A DNA stretch of 64,000 bases from Actinomycetes bacterium (lineage in GTDB: Bacteria; Actinomycetota; Actinomycetes; Mycobacteriales; Mycobacteriaceae): positions 17,002 through 81,001 of the forward strand of contig JAKOYE010000119.1 in the NCBI GenBank assembly GCA_029780675.1, given 5' to 3'. The position numbers and the translations under genes are program-made. The notes beneath the pieces were generated by a model, which saw only the letters and a list, made by a program, of their open reading frames with translations, had not been told where the DNA came from and made no database searches. Below, one piece after another: positions 50,600 to 61,621 of this stretch; position 1 is the first letter of the stretch, and each line of letters begins with the position of its first letter.

Positions 50600-51245
50600 G
50601 TTTTCAGGGTCTGATCCCCGCCTCGCCCCCCAGGCGCGCTACATCCTGCCGTCGTTCGTCGAGCACTCCAGTTGGGGCGTCAAGGAGTCCAACCCCTACA
50701 ACAAGCTGTTCGAGGAACGCATCATCTTCCTCGGTGTGCAGGTGGACGACGCCTCGGCCAACGACATCATGGCCCAGCTGCTGGTGCTGGAGTCGCTGGA
50801 CCCCGACCGCGACATCACCATGTACATCAACTCCCCGGGTGGTTCGTTCACCTCGCTGATGGCGATCTACGACACCATGCAGTACGTCCGTGCCGACATC
50901 CAGACGGTCTGCCTGGGCCAGGCCGCCTCAGCCGCGGCGGTGCTGCTGGCCGCCGGTACCCCGGGCAAGCGCATGGCGCTGCCGAACGCCCGGGTGCTGA
51001 TTCACCAGCCGTCGCTGGGCGGGGTGATCCAGGGCCAGTTCTCCGACCTGGAGATCCAGGCCGCCGAGATCGAGCGGATGCGCACCCTCATGGAGGAGAC
51101 CCTCGCCCGGCACACGGGCAAAGAGGCCGCCGTGATCCGCAAGGACACCGATCGGGACAAGATCCTCACCGCGGATCAGGCCAAGGAATACGGGATCATC
51201 GACACCGTGCTGGCGTACCGGAAGCTGTCCGCGCAGAACGCGTGA
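50592..51245 (+). CDS. clpP2: ATP-dependent Clp protease proteolytic subunit 2
   Basis: 217 residues from the ATG at 50592, which overlaps the clpP1 end by eight bases; the longer reading from 50505 duplicates clpP1 sequence out of frame. Catalytic Ser lies in [15 protein letters not shown] and His in [13 protein letters not shown]. The N-terminus ([20 protein letters not shown]) is the longer propeptide-like lead typical of ClpP2. It supplies the ring that docks ClpX or ClpC1. Confidence 0.97.
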   Translation: MSEFSGSDPRLAPQARYILPSFVEHSSWGVKESNPYNKLFEERIIFLGVQVDDASANDIMAQLLVLESLDPDRDITMYINSPGGSFTSLMAIYDTMQYVRADIQTVCLGQAASAAAVLLAAGTPGKRMALPNARVLIHQPSLGGVIQGQFSDLEIQAAEIERMRTLMEETLARHTGKEAAVIRKDTDRDKILTADQAKEYGIIDTVLAYRKLSAQNA

Positions 51246-51447
51246 GCGGGGCGGTTGCCCGGGATCGGGTCACGGTGACGACACGCCGACTTTCCCCTGC
51301 GCGCGCCGCATCGCAACCCGCGGGCTTTGGGGATATGTTCACCACGCGACCCAAGAGAAACAATGCTGCTATCGGTCGCACCACGACGGATCGAGAAGGT
51401 AGCGTCGGAACCGAACCGACACCGGACTGGAAGTAGGGCCCCCCACC

Positions 51448-52725
51448 ATGGCGCGCATCGGAGACGGCGGTGACCTGCTGAAGTGTTCCTTCTGCGGGAA
51501 GAGCCAGAAGCAGGTCAAGAAGCTCATCGCTGGTCCGGGTGTGTACATCTGCGATGAGTGCATCGACCTGTGCAACGAGATCATCGAAGAGGAACTCGCC
51601 GACGGCGACGACGTCAAACTCGATGAGCTGCCCAAGCCGGCGGAGATCCGGGACTTCCTCGAGAACTATGTGATCGGTCAGGACACCGCCAAGCGCACCC
51701 TGGCCGTCGCGGTCTACAACCACTACAAGCGGATCCAGGCGGGCGAGAAGCGTGACTCCCGATCCGAGCCCGTGGAGCTGGCCAAGTCCAACATCCTGAT
51801 GCTCGGGCCGACCGGCTGCGGGAAGACCTACCTGGCCCAGACGCTGGCCAAGATGCTCAACGTCCCGTTCGCCATCGCCGACGCCACCGCGCTGACCGAG
51901 GCGGGTTATGTCGGTGAGGACGTGGAGAACATCCTGCTCAAGCTGATCCAGGCGGCCGATTACGACGTCAAGCGCGCCGAGACCGGCATCATCTACATCG
52001 ACGAGGTCGACAAGATCGCCCGCAAGAGCGAGAACCCGTCGATCACCCGGGACGTCTCCGGTGAGGGTGTTCAGCAGGCACTGCTGAAGATCCTCGAAGG
52101 TACGCAGGCCTCGGTTCCCCCGCAGGGCGGACGTAAGCATCCGCACCAGGAGTTCATCCAGATCGACACCACGAACGTGTTGTTCATCGTGGCGGGTGCG
52201 TTCGCGGGCCTGGAGAAGATCGTCGCGGACCGCATCGGGAAGCGCGGACTGGGCTTCGGCGCCGAGGTCAAGTCCAAGGCCGAGATCGACACCCAGGACC
52301 ACTTCGCCGAGGTCATGCCCGAGGATCTGATCAAGTTCGGGCTGATCCCGGAGTTCATCGGCCGGCTGCCTGTCGTCGCCTCGGTGACCAACCTGGACAA
52401 GGAGTCGCTGGTCCAGATCCTGTCGCAGCCGAAGAACGCGCTCGTCAAGCAGTACACCCGGCTGTTCGAGATGGACGGCGTGGAGTTGGAGTTCGCCGAC
52501 GACGCACTCGAGGCGATCGCCGATCAGGCTATCCACCGCGGCACCGGTGCTCGCGGGTTGCGCGCGATCATGGAGGAAGTCTTGCTGCCGGTGATGTACG
52601 ACATCCCGAGCCGCGACGACGTCGCCAAGGTTGTGGTCACCAAGGCCACCGTGCTGGACAATGTTTTGCCGACGATCGTCCCGCGGAAGACCCCGCGGGC
52701 CGAGCGCCGGGATAAGACGGCCTGA
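51448..52725 (+). CDS. clpX: Clp protease ATP-binding unfoldase ClpX
   Basis: 425 residues. The N-terminal zinc-binding domain has CSFCGK and CDECIDLC. The AAA+ module has Walker [14 protein letters not shown] near residue 117, the pore loop segment [10 protein letters not shown], Walker [12 protein letters not shown], and the GLGFGAEV segment in the place of the IGF loop that contacts ClpP. It unfolds tagged proteins and feeds them to ClpP1P2. It follows clpP2 by 202 bases with no gene between; I see no clear ClgR site there, so its promoter may be separate. M. tuberculosis has two extra genes (Rv2459, Rv2458) between clpP2 and clpX that are absent here. Confidence 0.96.
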   Translation: MARIGDGGDLLKCSFCGKSQKQVKKLIAGPGVYICDECIDLCNEIIEEELADGDDVKLDELPKPAEIRDFLENYVIGQDTAKRTLAVAVYNHYKRIQAGEKRDSRSEPVELAKSNILMLGPTGCGKTYLAQTLAKMLNVPFAIADATALTEAGYVGEDVENILLKLIQAADYDVKRAETGIIYIDEVDKIARKSENPSITRDVSGEGVQQALLKILEGTQASVPPQGGRKHPHQEFIQIDTTNVLFIVAGAFAGLEKIVADRIGKRGLGFGAEVKSKAEIDTQDHFAEVMPEDLIKFGLIPEFIGRLPVVASVTNLDKESLVQILSQPKNALVKQYTRLFEMDGVELEFADDALEAIADQAIHRGTGARGLRAIMEEVLLPVMYDIPSRDDVAKVVVTKATVLDNVLPTIVPRKTPRAERRDKTA

Positions 52726-52739
52726 CCGAAACGTCGCGT

Positions 52740-54530
52740 CTATCGCTCCTTGCGGTCCGTGTCGGCCAGTGCTCGTGCTAGTTCGCGCAGTTCGGGTCCC
52801 GCGTAGGCTGGGACTACATCGGCGATCAGTCGCGGGCCGGCGGCGTCCATCGAGTCGGACAACTCGGTGAGCACCGTGAGATACGCACCGGCGTCGGCGG
52901 ATTCGAACAACCCGTCGCGGCCCTGCTCTGCCGCCCAACTGGCCGCGATGGTCGCGAACCCGAGTTGTTCGGTTGCGGCGATGAGCTGGCTTAGCCGTGC
53001 CGCGATGGCCCGGTCCCGTCCGGAGCCTTTGCCCGCGGCTTCGGCTGCTGCATGCAGATCGAAGATGCTCGCTTGCAGTTCGCGGCGTGCCCCACGCGAC
53101 GCCGGTGATGATGCCTCGCCCCGCAACAGGAACGTCGTCACGATGACGATGTGCTTCATCGTGCGTTCCATCGACTTTCGAACCCGGTCCGCCTCCTGCA
53201 CCCTCACCGCGATGAGATAGACCATGATGCCGATCCCGCAACCGATCAGGGTGTCGAGTGCGCGTGCGGTGAGAAGTTCACCCACATCGACCGGATGAGT
53301 CGCGGTCCCGATCGTCAAACCGGTTGCTGTGGTGAACACCGTCGCCAGGGCATAGTTCCGAACGTTGGACATTTTTATCGCGAACTGCAGCGCCGCCAGG
53401 ACTGCGACCAGTACGAGGCCCGCCGGGTGTGCGCTCAGAATCAGTGCCGCCAGACACAACCCGGCGAACGTGCCGATCACCCGGGCCGCGCCACGCTGGA
53501 AGGTGGCGAACCGATGATCACCCTGGTGGAGCATCAGCACCGCGGCCGCCATGGCCCAGTAGGCATGGCTGATACCCAGCAGAGCGGCGCACGCACCGGC
53601 CAATGGGGTCGCAATGGCCACCCGCACCATCACCCGCCGGGCGTGAGCGTGGGGTCCCACGGCCCGAAGTAACTGGGCGGCCGTGCTCGGTCGACGCAAC
53701 GGAGTGCGACCCTCGTCGCGGTCGGCCACCACCGCCGGGTCCGCCTCGAGAGCCCCGATGGCGCGGGCCAGCGACGCGGCACCCTCCGGGATCGGTGTGC
53801 CGAGTCTCGCCGCCAGCATCACGTCGCTGAACAACACATGCAGCGCATGATTGGCCCTCCGTAGTCGGTCGAGCAGTCCGCCGGCCCGACCACCGAATGG
53901 CTGGTAGTCGATGAGGACGGTCCATGCGTCAACCAGCGCCGTCGCGGCGGCGCGCCGCGCGGCTGCGGATTCGTCGCTGACCGCGGTCTCCACATAGGCG
54001 GCCACGGCCCGGCCGGCGGCTGCCACGGCGGTCTTCTCCGGGCCGCGCGGGTCGGTCAGTGCCGGACCGATCGTCGCCGCCCACGCCGCGGCCCCACCGG
54101 CCAGAACCAAGAGGCCGACCTGCCACGCCGGCCGGTGGGAGGCCGAGACGCCGACCCCGGCTGCGCAGGCCAGGGTGAACACGAAGGCTCCGGGCGGTCC
54201 GACGGAAAGCCCGGTACAGAGCCACACCGCGAGGACGGCCACCCCCGACACCGATGCCACCGCCAGCCAGGCGGACTGGGCCGACCAGACTCCAATGGTG
54301 ACCGCCGCGGCCAGTGCCACAGCGATGACGGCCGACTGAAGGGCCCGGTTGGCGTAGGGGCGCCGGCTGCCGAAGTCAGCGGTGAACACCCCCAGCGTCG
54401 CGACCAGACCGGCGCCGATATCACCGACTGCCCAACCGATCGAGACCAGCACCGCGGTGCATACCGCGACCCTTGTGGCGAAGGGCCAGCGCGGCGGGGC
54501 GGGCCGAACGGCCAGCAGTCCGCGTATCAC
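52740..54530 (-). CDS. FUSC-family membrane protein (aromatic acid exporter-like)
   Basis: 596 residues with two six-helix halves: helices at about residues 15-165 and again at 310-430, separated by a soluble segment, and a C-terminal soluble domain ([20 protein letters not shown]). The second half has [20 protein letters not shown] and [20 protein letters not shown], the R-x-x-G-T signature of the fusaric-acid-resistance/FUSC group. Relatives export aromatic acids or related compounds. Its ATG overlaps the fdhD stop by four bases, so it is the third gene of a fdhF-fdhD operon. A link to formate metabolism is not obvious; weak-acid export is a guess. It converges on clpX with 14 bases between. 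Confidence 0.85.
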   Translation of the reverse strand: MIRGLLAVRPAPPRWPFATRVAVCTAVLVSIGWAVGDIGAGLVATLGVFTADFGSRRPYANRALQSAVIAVALAAAVTIGVWSAQSAWLAVASVSGVAVLAVWLCTGLSVGPPGAFVFTLACAAGVGVSASHRPAWQVGLLVLAGGAAAWAATIGPALTDPRGPEKTAVAAAGRAVAAYVETAVSDESAAARRAAATALVDAWTVLIDYQPFGGRAGGLLDRLRRANHALHVLFSDVMLAARLGTPIPEGAASLARAIGALEADPAVVADRDEGRTPLRRPSTAAQLLRAVGPHAHARRVMVRVAIATPLAGACAALLGISHAYWAMAAAVLMLHQGDHRFATFQRGAARVIGTFAGLCLAALILSAHPAGLVLVAVLAALQFAIKMSNVRNYALATVFTTATGLTIGTATHPVDVGELLTARALDTLIGCGIGIMVYLIAVRVQEADRVRKSMERTMKHIVIVTTFLLRGEASSPASRGARRELQASIFDLHAAAEAAGKGSGRDRAIAARLSQLIAATEQLGFATIAASWAAEQGRDGLFESADAGAYLTVLTELSDSMDAAGPRLIADVVPAYAGPELRELARALADTDRKER

Positions 54531-55357
54531 CGGTCAGGCACGATCCGGTCACCCCTGCTGTAGACGTTCATCGAGTCCCCGCGCAGGAAGGCCACAAGGG
54601 TCAGCCCGGATTGGGTGGCCAGGTCCACGGCCAGCGACGACGGCGCCGACACCGCCGCCAGGATCGGGATGCCTGCCATCACCGCCTTCTGGGTCAGTTC
54701 GAAGGAGGCGCGTCCGCTGACGAGCAGCATGGCACCGCCCAGCGGGATCCGGCCGGCTTCCAGCGCCCAGCCGATCACCTTGTCGACGGCATTGTGGCGG
54801 CCGACATCCTCCCGTGCGACCAGCATGTCCCCATCGGTCCCGAACAGCGCCGCCCCGTGCAGACCGCCGGTGCTGGCGAAGATCGGCTGCGCGGTGCGCA
54901 GTCGGGCGGGGAGCCCGGCCAGTGTCGTCGCCGAGACGGTGGACGGATCGTCGCCCGGGCCGTAGCGGCTGCTCAACCGGACCGCCTCAAGGGACGCCTT
55001 ACCGCACACTCCGCATGAGGACGTCGTGTAGAAGTTTCGGGTGACGTCGAGCACCGGCGCGGGCACGCCGGTCGCCAGGGTCACGTCCAGCACGTTGTAG
55101 CTGTTCGCGCCGTCGACGTCAGCCCCGCGGCAGTACCGGATCTGCGCCACGTCGTCACGGCCGCCGATCAATCCCTCGGTGAGCAGAAAGCCCTGCGCCA
55201 GTTCGAAATCCGCGCCGGGAGTTCGCATCGTGACGGTCACCGGGGTGCCGTCGACCCTGATCTCCAGTGGTTCCTCGACCACCAGGGTGTCGGCCCGTGC
55301 GGTGGTGGACCCCGCGGTGATCCGGGTGACCCGCCGCCGGGCGGTCACCCGGCCCAT
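54527..55357 (-). CDS. fdhD: Formate dehydrogenase accessory sulfurtransferase FdhD
   Basis: 276 residues. The key loop is [20 protein letters not shown] with the CxxC near residue 120, which passes sulfur from a cysteine desulfurase to the molybdenum cofactor of formate dehydrogenase. [20 protein letters not shown] and [20 protein letters not shown] are the other family blocks. It overlaps the end of fdhF by 13 bases and the start of the FUSC gene by four. Co-location with its client enzyme supports the assignment. Confidence 0.95.
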   Translation of the reverse strand: MGRVTARRRVTRITAGSTTARADTLVVEEPLEIRVDGTPVTVTMRTPGADFELAQGFLLTEGLIGGRDDVAQIRYCRGADVDGANSYNVLDVTLATGVPAPVLDVTRNFYTTSSCGVCGKASLEAVRLSSRYGPGDDPSTVSATTLAGLPARLRTAQPIFASTGGLHGAALFGTDGDMLVAREDVGRHNAVDKVIGWALEAGRIPLGGAMLLVSGRASFELTQKAVMAGIPILAAVSAPSSLAVDLATQSGLTLVAFLRGDSMNVYSRGDRIVPDR

Positions 55358-57654
55358 GTCCGCTCCAGTCTGATCACGATCGCCTTGGATGCGGGTGTAT
55401 TCGACTTGGCAGCAACATGATCCAGCGGAACCAACGGGTTGGTCTCGGGGTAGTAGGCCGCGGCGTTGCCCGCCGGGGTCTGATACGGCACCACCAGGAA
55501 GTCCTCGGCGCGGCGCTCCTGCAGGACGCCGTCGGCGCCGGTGAACTCCGAGACCAGATTCACCCGGTCGCCGGCCGCCAGACCGAGGGACTCGATGTCG
55601 CCGGGGTTGACGAACACCACCCGCCGGCCGCCGGTGATCCCGCGGTAGCGGTCGTCCAGACCGTAGATGGTGGTGTTGTACTGGTCATGGCTGCGCAGCG
55701 TCTGCAGCACCAGCCGTCCCGGCGGTACCGGCACCCAGGCCAGCGGTGCCAGCGCGAAATTGGCTTTGCCGGTCGCCGTGGGGAATTCGCGGGAGTCCCG
55801 CGGCGGGTGTGGCAGTTGGAAGCCGTCCGGTTCGCGGACCCGACGGTTGTAATCCGCGAAGCCGGGCACCACAGCGGCGATCTCATCCCGGATGGCGTCG
55901 TAGTCGCGGGCGAACCGCTCCCACGGGACCGGATGGTCCGGGCCCAGGACGGCACGGGCCAGGCCGCAGATGATCGCCACCTCGCTGCGTACCTCGGGTC
56001 CGGGCGGCTCCAGGCCGCCACGCGACAGATGGACCATCGACATCGAATCCTCCACGGACACCACCTGTTTGTTTCCGGCGACGACATCGCGGTCGGTGCG
56101 GCCCAGGGCGGGCAGGATCACCGCGGTCCGCCCGGGCACGACGTGGCTGCGGTTGAGCTTGGTCGACACCTGCACGGTCAGGGCGCAGTTCCGCAGGGCC
56201 GCCTCGGTGACCTCGGTATCCGGGGTGGCGGAGGCGAAGTTGCCACCCATCGCGACGAATACCGCCGCCCGGCCGTCACGCATCGCCCGAATCGCCTCGA
56301 CGGTGTCGTACCCGTGCCGGCGGGGCGTGCTGATCGCGAACCGGCGATCCAGAGCGTCGAGGAAGGCGGCGGGCGGCTTCTCCCAGATGCCCATGGTCCG
56401 ATCGCCCTGGACGTTGGAGTGCCCCCGGACCGGGCACACTCCCGCTCCCGGCTTGCCGATCATGCCCCGCATGAGCAGTACATTCGTGATCTCGCCGATG
56501 GTGGCCACGGCGTGGGTGTGCTGGGTCAGGCCCATCGCCCAGCAGACGATCGTGCGGGTGGATCCGGCGAGCAGGTCCGCCACCCGGCGCAGTTGGGGCA
56601 GACCGATCCCGGTGGCGTCGACGACGGTGTCGAGGGACACCGCGCGCGCCGCGGCGGCGTAGTCGTCGAATCCGCGGCAGTGCGCGGCGATGAAGTCGTG
56701 ATCCAGCACCGATCCGGGATCGCGGTCCTCGGCCTCCAGGAGCAACCGGGCCAGACCCCGGAACAGTGCCATGTCACCGCCGAGGCGAACCTGCACGAAC
56801 TCGTCGGCGATCGGCACCCCCTTGCCGAGCACACCACGGACGGTCTGCGGATCCTTGAACCGGATCAGTCCCGCCTCGGGCAATGGGTTGACGGCGACGA
56901 TCCTGGCGCCGTTGGCCTTCGCCTTGGTCAGTACCGACAGCATCCGGGGGTGGTTGGTGCCCGGGTTCTGGCCGGCGATGACGATCAGGTCGGCGTGTTC
57001 GATGTCCTCGACGGTCACCGACCCCTTGCCGATGCCGATCGACTCGATCAGTGCGGTGCCGGAGGACTCGTGGCACATGTTGGAACAGTCCGGCAGGTTG
57101 TTCGTACCGAAACTGCGCACCAGCAACTGGTAGAGGAACGCAGCCTCGTTGGACGTCCGCCCCGAGGTGTAGAAGACCGCCTCATCCGGACTGGACAGCG
57201 CGTGGAGGTGCTCGGCGATGACGGCGAAGGCCTCGTCCCAGCCGACCGGCCGGTAGTGCGTCTCACCCGGACCGAGCATCACCGGGTGGGTGAGCCTGCC
57301 CTGCTGGGACAGCCAGTACTCGGGCTTCTCCGCCAACTCCGCGACCGGATGGGCTGCGAAGAACTCCGGGGTGACCACCCTGCGGGTGGCCTCCTCTGCG
57401 ACCGCCTTGACGCCGTTCTCGCAGAACTCGGCCAGTCGGCGCCCTCCGGGTTCCTCGGGCCAGGCGCATCCCGGACAGTCAAAACCGTCTCTTTGGTTGA
57501 CCCTGGCCAGGGTTTCCGCGGTGCGCCGCGGACCCATCTGGGCCAGACTGCGTCGCAGTGCCACCAGGACGGCCGGAATGCCGGCGGCCACTCTCTTGGG
57601 CTGGTTCACCGAGACCGACTCGCGGGATGTCATGGACATCAATGTATTGAGCAT
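55345..57654 (-). CDS. fdhF: Molybdopterin formate dehydrogenase-like oxidoreductase (FdhF/YdeP type)
   Basis: About 769 residues. The sequence is very close in pattern to M. tuberculosis FdhF (Rv2900c): [20 protein letters not shown] with two Cys of a probable Fe-S site, [55 protein letters not shown] motif, [17 protein letters not shown], and the C-terminal MoCo domain [20 protein letters not shown]. The molybdenum-binding position reads NMCHESSG. No separate diaphorase or membrane subunit gene is present. I start at the ATG 57654 (Met-Leu-Asn-Thr-Leu-Met-Ser-Met); two more ATGs follow within 22 bases and no ribosome site stands out. The longer reading to 58101 runs antisense through korA. 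Electron acceptor unknown. Confidence 0.9.
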   Translation of the reverse strand: MLNTLMSMTSRESVSVNQPKRVAAGIPAVLVALRRSLAQMGPRRTAETLARVNQRDGFDCPGCAWPEEPGGRRLAEFCENGVKAVAEEATRRVVTPEFFAAHPVAELAEKPEYWLSQQGRLTHPVMLGPGETHYRPVGWDEAFAVIAEHLHALSSPDEAVFYTSGRTSNEAAFLYQLLVRSFGTNNLPDCSNMCHESSGTALIESIGIGKGSVTVEDIEHADLIVIAGQNPGTNHPRMLSVLTKAKANGARIVAVNPLPEAGLIRFKDPQTVRGVLGKGVPIADEFVQVRLGGDMALFRGLARLLLEAEDRDPGSVLDHDFIAAHCRGFDDYAAAARAVSLDTVVDATGIGLPQLRRVADLLAGSTRTIVCWAMGLTQHTHAVATIGEITNVLLMRGMIGKPGAGVCPVRGHSNVQGDRTMGIWEKPPAAFLDALDRRFAISTPRRHGYDTVEAIRAMRDGRAAVFVAMGGNFASATPDTEVTEAALRNCALTVQVSTKLNRSHVVPGRTAVILPALGRTDRDVVAGNKQVVSVEDSMSMVHLSRGGLEPPGPEVRSEVAIICGLARAVLGPDHPVPWERFARDYDAIRDEIAAVVPGFADYNRRVREPDGFQLPHPPRDSREFPTATGKANFALAPLAWVPVPPGRLVLQTLRSHDQYNTTIYGLDDRYRGITGGRRVVFVNPGDIESLGLAAGDRVNLVSEFTGADGVLQERRAEDFLVVPYQTPAGNAAAYYPETNPLVPLDHVAAKSNTPASKAIVIRLERTWAG

Positions 57655-57906
57655 CGGGGGGTACCGCGGACGTCGGTCCGAGTTCTTAAAAATCGCTGAC
57701 TCCCGACGTGACCAAAACCACAGAAGACGGGTGCGGCGATTCCGGGCAGCGCTGTGAGCTGTGCTTTTGGTCTTCGCGGGACCGGCGCGCCAGGTTGTCG
57801 GCGGGCATGGATACCCTAAGAAAGTGGCATGATCGGTTTCACGAGTCACAGCAACTGCGGTGGCCGTCCGCCCTGCTAGGGGACGCGGACGGCGAAAGGC
57901 GGACAC
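57655..57906. promoter_or_regulatory. Divergent intergenic region between fdhF and korA
   Basis: 252 bases between divergent starts, so promoters for both operons must lie here. There is an A/T-rich patch near 57684-57720 (TTCTTAAAAATCG, then CCAAAACC) unlike the surrounding DNA, and a possible minus-10-like TACCCTAAG near 57811-57820. I cannot define a full promoter or operator. The base composition alone suggests the fdhF control region is at the left end. Confidence 0.4.
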
Positions 57907-59916
57907 GTGGGTCCGAACAGCGACGCCCCGAACAGCGACGACCTGACTGACGCCGGCGCCCGGACCGGTCATCGAGGCGGCCGGGAGAAACTCGAGAAAG
58001 TCGTCATCAGGTTCGCCGGGGACTCCGGCGACGGGATGCAACTGACCGGCGACCGGTTCACCTCTGAAGCCGCGTTGCTCGGCAATGACCTTGCGACCCA
58101 ACCGAATTACCCCGCCGAGATCCGGGCCCCGCAGGGCACGCTACCCGGAGTGTCGTCGTTCCAGATTCAGATCGCCGACTACGACATCCTCACCGCGGGC
58201 GATCGCCCGGACGTCTTGGTGGCGATGAACCCCGCCGCGCTGAAGGCCAATCTCTCCGACCTGCCTCGCGGGGGCACGGTGATCGTCAACACCGACGAGT
58301 TCACCAAGCGCAACCTGGCCAAGGTCGGATACGCCGCCAACCCTCTGGAAACCGGTGAACTCGGGGACTACGTGGTGCATCCGGTTCCGATGACCAGCCT
58401 CACGCTGGGTGCCGTCGAGGTGATCGGCGCCTCGAAGAAGGACGGCCAACGGGCCAAGAACATGTTCGCCCTCGGCCTGCTGTCCTGGATGTACGGCCGG
58501 ACCGTCGAGACCAGCGAGACCTTCATCAGGGAGAAGTTCGCCCGCAAGCCCGACGTGGCGGAGGCCAATGTGCTGGCCTTGCGGGCGGGCTGGAACTACG
58601 GGGAGACCACCGAGGCGTTCGCGACCACTTACGAGGTGGCGCGCGCCACGCTCGCACCGGGGGAGTACCGGCAGATCTCCGGCAACACCGCGCTGTCCTA
58701 CGGGATCGTCGCCGCGGGTCAACTGGCGGGCGTGCAGGTGGTGCTGGGCAGCTACCCGATCACCCCCGCGTCGGACATCCTGCACGAACTTTCCCGGCAC
58801 AAGAACTTCGATGTGCTGACGTTCCAGGCCGAGGACGAGATCGCCGGCATCGGTGCGGCGATCGGTGCCTCCTACGGCGGCGCACTCGGGGTGACCAGCA
58901 CCTCGGGTCCCGGTGTGTCGCTGAAGAGCGAGTTCATCGGACTGGCGGTCATGACCGAACTGCCGTTGGTCGTCATCGACGTGCAGCGCGGCGGCCCGTC
59001 GACCGGTCTGCCCACCAAGACCGAACAGGCCGATCTGCTGCAGGCGATGTTCGGCCGAAACGGTGAGTCCCCGGTCGCGGTCCTGGCGGCGTGCTCCCCG
59101 TCGGACTGCTTCGAGGTGGCCGTCGAGGCGGCCCGGATCGCGCTGACCTACCGCACGCCGGTCATCCTGCTCTCCGACGGCGCGATCGCCAACGGTTCCG
59201 AACCGTGGCGTATCCCCGACGTCGCCGACCTGCCGGCCATCGACCCGGGGTTCGCCCGGCCGGGTGAGGACTTCGCGCCCTACGCCCGTGACCCGCAGAC
59301 GCTGGCCCGGCAATTCGCTGTGCCGGGAACACCCGGTCTCGAGCACCGCATCGGCGGGCTGGAGAAAGCCAACGGGTCGGGTGACATCTCCTATCACGGC
59401 GGCAATCACGACCTGATGGTCCGGTTGCGCCAAGCGAAGATCGACGGCATCGCCGTGCCCGATCTCGAGGTGGATGACCCGAGTGGGGACGCCGAACTGC
59501 TGATCCTGGGTTGGGGCAGCTCGTTCGGCCCGATCGGGGAGGCCTGTCGGCGGGCCCGGCGGCGTGGGGTCAAGGTGGCCCACGCGCATCTGCGCCACCT
59601 CAACCCGTTGCCGGCCAACACCGGCGAGGTCCTGCGTCGCTATCCGAAAGTGGTGCTGCCCGAGATGAACATGGGACAACTGGCGCTGCTCCTGCGGAGC
59701 CGGTACCTGGTCGATGTGCAGTCGGTCACCAAGGTTGAGGGGATGGCGTTCCGGGCCGATGAACTGGAGGCGGCCATTGATGCCGCACTCGACGGGACCC
59801 TGGAAGGGAAGGAAAGCGCCAAAGCGGCCACTGCGCGGTCCGGTGCGGCAATCGCGACCAGCGCGGTGCCGGCCGACGCGGTGATGGTCGACGAAGCGGC
59901 GGGAGCGCGGGCATGA
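57907..59916 (+). CDS. korA: 2-oxoglutarate:ferredoxin oxidoreductase subunit alpha (KorA)
   Basis: 669 residues. The N-terminal gamma-type domain (about 30-210: KVVIRFAGDSGDGMQLTGDR, NYPAEIRAPQGTLPGVSSFQ) is fused to the alpha-type domain (about 240-640: GIVAAGQLAGVQVVLGSYPI, EDEIAGIGAAIGASYGGALG, TSTSGPGVSLKSEFIGLAVM). The complex with KorB converts 2-oxoglutarate and CoA to succinyl-CoA and CO2 with reduced ferredoxin, giving mycobacteria an alternative, CO2-linked route around 2-oxoglutarate dehydrogenase. GTG start after GAAAGG. It overlaps korB by four bases. Confidence 0.95.
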   Translation: MGPNSDAPNSDDLTDAGARTGHRGGREKLEKVVIRFAGDSGDGMQLTGDRFTSEAALLGNDLATQPNYPAEIRAPQGTLPGVSSFQIQIADYDILTAGDRPDVLVAMNPAALKANLSDLPRGGTVIVNTDEFTKRNLAKVGYAANPLETGELGDYVVHPVPMTSLTLGAVEVIGASKKDGQRAKNMFALGLLSWMYGRTVETSETFIREKFARKPDVAEANVLALRAGWNYGETTEAFATTYEVARATLAPGEYRQISGNTALSYGIVAAGQLAGVQVVLGSYPITPASDILHELSRHKNFDVLTFQAEDEIAGIGAAIGASYGGALGVTSTSGPGVSLKSEFIGLAVMTELPLVVIDVQRGGPSTGLPTKTEQADLLQAMFGRNGESPVAVLAACSPSDCFEVAVEAARIALTYRTPVILLSDGAIANGSEPWRIPDVADLPAIDPGFARPGEDFAPYARDPQTLARQFAVPGTPGLEHRIGGLEKANGSGDISYHGGNHDLMVRLRQAKIDGIAVPDLEVDDPSGDAELLILGWGSSFGPIGEACRRARRRGVKVAHAHLRHLNPLPANTGEVLRRYPKVVLPEMNMGQLALLLRSRYLVDVQSVTKVEGMAFRADELEAAIDAALDGTLEGKESAKAATARSGAAIATSAVPADAVMVDEAAGARA

Positions 59917-61007
59917 CGGATCTGATCGGAGCCGACCTGGGGCTGACGGCCGAACCGGCAGCCGAGGCGTTGTCCAAGACCGCCGGGGTGCCCCTGGCCG
60001 ATGCGCCGCAGAAGGCGAGGGATTTCACCAGTGACCAGGAGGTGCGCTGGTGCCCGGGCTGCGGGGACTACGTCATCCTCAACACCATCCGCAATTTTCT
60101 GCCCGACTTGGGCCTGCGGCGGGAGAACATTGTCTTCGTCAGCGGTATCGGCTGCTCCAGCAGGTTTCCGTACTACCTGGAGACCTACGGTCTGCATTCC
60201 ATCCACGGTCGCGCGCCGACCGTCGCGACGGGCTTGGCCCTGGCCCGCCCGGACCTGTCGGTGTGGGTGGTCACCGGCGACGGTGACGCCCTGTCGATCG
60301 GTGGCAACCACCTCATCCATGCGTTGCGCCGCAACGTCAACCTGACGATTCTGTTGTTCAACAACCGGATCTACGGCCTGACGAAAGGCCAGTACTCCCC
60401 GACGTCGGAGGTGGGAAAGGTCACGAAGTCCACCCCGATGGGGTCGCTGGACCAACCCTTCAACCCGGTTTCGGTGGCACTCGGAGCGGAGGCGACGTTC
60501 GTCGGGCGGGCCTTGGACTCCGATCGCAAGGGTCTGTCGGAGGTGCTGCGCGCGGCTGCTGAGCACCGAGGCGCCGCGCTGGTCGAGATCATGCAGGACT
60601 GCCCGATCTTCAACGACGGATCCTTCGACGTACTGCGCAAGGAGGGTGCCGAGGACCGTCTCATCGGGGTGCGCCACGGCGAGCCGATCATCTTCGGCGC
60701 CGATGGCGAGTACTGCGTGGTGCGTAGCGGCTTCGGTATGGAGGTGGCGAAGACCGCCGAGGTGGCCGCGGCGGAGATCGTCGTGCACGACGCCCGCGCC
60801 GACGACCCGGCGTATGCGTTCGCGCTGTCCCGGTTGAGTGACCAGAACCTCGAGCACACCGTCACCGGCGTGTTCCGTCAGGTCAACCGGCCGGTGTACG
60901 ACGACGAAGTGCGCGGCCAGATCGCGACCGCACGGCAGACGGTCCCGCACGACCGTGCCGCACTGCAGGCGCTGCTGCGAGGCCGCGATACCTGGACCGT
61001 GGATTAG
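59913..61007 (+). CDS. korB: 2-oxoglutarate:ferredoxin oxidoreductase subunit beta (KorB)
   Basis: 364 residues. [20 protein letters not shown] supplies the first Cys pair of the [4Fe-4S] site, ISGIGCSS-like [16 protein letters not shown] a further Cys, and [20 protein letters not shown] with [20 protein letters not shown] is the thiamine-diphosphate/Mg motif (GDG...NN). It binds TPP and the iron-sulfur cluster. ATGA overlap with korA; mobA follows at once, probably within the same transcript. Confidence 0.95.
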   Translation: MTDLIGADLGLTAEPAAEALSKTAGVPLADAPQKARDFTSDQEVRWCPGCGDYVILNTIRNFLPDLGLRRENIVFVSGIGCSSRFPYYLETYGLHSIHGRAPTVATGLALARPDLSVWVVTGDGDALSIGGNHLIHALRRNVNLTILLFNNRIYGLTKGQYSPTSEVGKVTKSTPMGSLDQPFNPVSVALGAEATFVGRALDSDRKGLSEVLRAAAEHRGAALVEIMQDCPIFNDGSFDVLRKEGAEDRLIGVRHGEPIIFGADGEYCVVRSGFGMEVAKTAEVAAAEIVVHDARADDPAYAFALSRLSDQNLEHTVTGVFRQVNRPVYDDEVRGQIATARQTVPHDRAALQALLRGRDTWTVD

Positions 61008-61611
61008 CCGATCGCTGGCCGGCGTCGTGCTGGCCGGGGGTGCCTCGCGGCGGATGGGCCGGGACAAGGCCACCCTGATCCATCCCGGTACCGGTACGAC
61101 GATGGTGCAGCGCACCGTCGCCGTCGTGGCGTCCCGGTGTGAGCCGGTGTTCGTCGTCGCCGCCCCCGGGCAGGTGCTGCCGGGCCTGGGATCGGCCGTC
61201 CTGTTACGGGATGACGTTCCCGGCCAGGGGCCATTGCCGGCGACCGCTCTGGGACTGCGGGCGGCATCGGCCGCGGGATGCGACTGGGCCTTCGTGTGCG
61301 CGGTGGACATGCCGGACCTGTCGGCGACGGTGATCGACGAACTTGCGGTCTGTCGCGACGCCGACGTTGTGCTGCCCCATGACGGCCGAGATCACTACCT
61401 GGCCGCGATCTACCGCACGGCGGTGGCGGACCACATCGGGGTGCTGGTCGCGTCAGGAGAGCGACGGATGCGGTCGGTGAGCGATTCGGTGAGAACCCGG
61501 CGGGTGGTACTTTCCCACGCTGGGACGTTGACGAACGTCAACGCACCAGAGGACGCGAACGTCAACGCACCGGTCGATGCGAACGTCGACGGACCGCGCG
61601 ATGTCAGGTGA
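60955..61611 (+). CDS. mobA: Molybdenum cofactor guanylyltransferase (MobA)
   Basis: The recognisable protein begins near base 61018 with [20 protein letters not shown], the GTP-binding signature of MobA, followed by [37 protein letters not shown] and [19 protein letters not shown]. It attaches GMP to the molybdenum cofactor, which the FdhF-type enzyme next door would need. The start is uncertain: the korB stop is at 61005-61007 and no ATG, GTG or TTG lies between it and the conserved region in this frame. The coordinate given uses the nearest GTG inside korB; a non-canonical ATT at 61003 or CTG at 61015 would fit the protein better. The last 30 residues contain a repeated ANVNAP-type tail. 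Confidence 0.85.
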   Translation: MPHCRRCCEAAIPGPWISRSLAGVVLAGGASRRMGRDKATLIHPGTGTTMVQRTVAVVASRCEPVFVVAAPGQVLPGLGSAVLLRDDVPGQGPLPATALGLRAASAAGCDWAFVCAVDMPDLSATVIDELAVCRDADVVLPHDGRDHYLAAIYRTAVADHIGVLVASGERRMRSVSDSVRTRRVVLSHAGTLTNVNAPEDANVNAPVDANVDGPRDVR

Positions 61612-61621
61612 GGGGCACTGA

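Noticed and set aside
51246..51447. ClgR operator before clpX
   Set aside because: No CGC-N5-GCG pair with the expected inner bases was found in the 202-base gap.
51196..53241. A 681-residue minus-strand frame across clpX
   Set aside because: Covers the reverse of clpX and an intergenic region with no motifs; the plus strand clearly encodes ClpX.
55417..57699. A 760-residue plus-strand reading frame opposite fdhF
   Set aside because: Antisense shadow of a near-complete match to mycobacterial FdhF; its composition is that of a reverse-frame translation.
57655..58101. N-terminal extension of fdhF to 58101
   Set aside because: It runs opposite the conserved start of korA and adds sequence not found in FdhF; homologue similarity begins near 57600.
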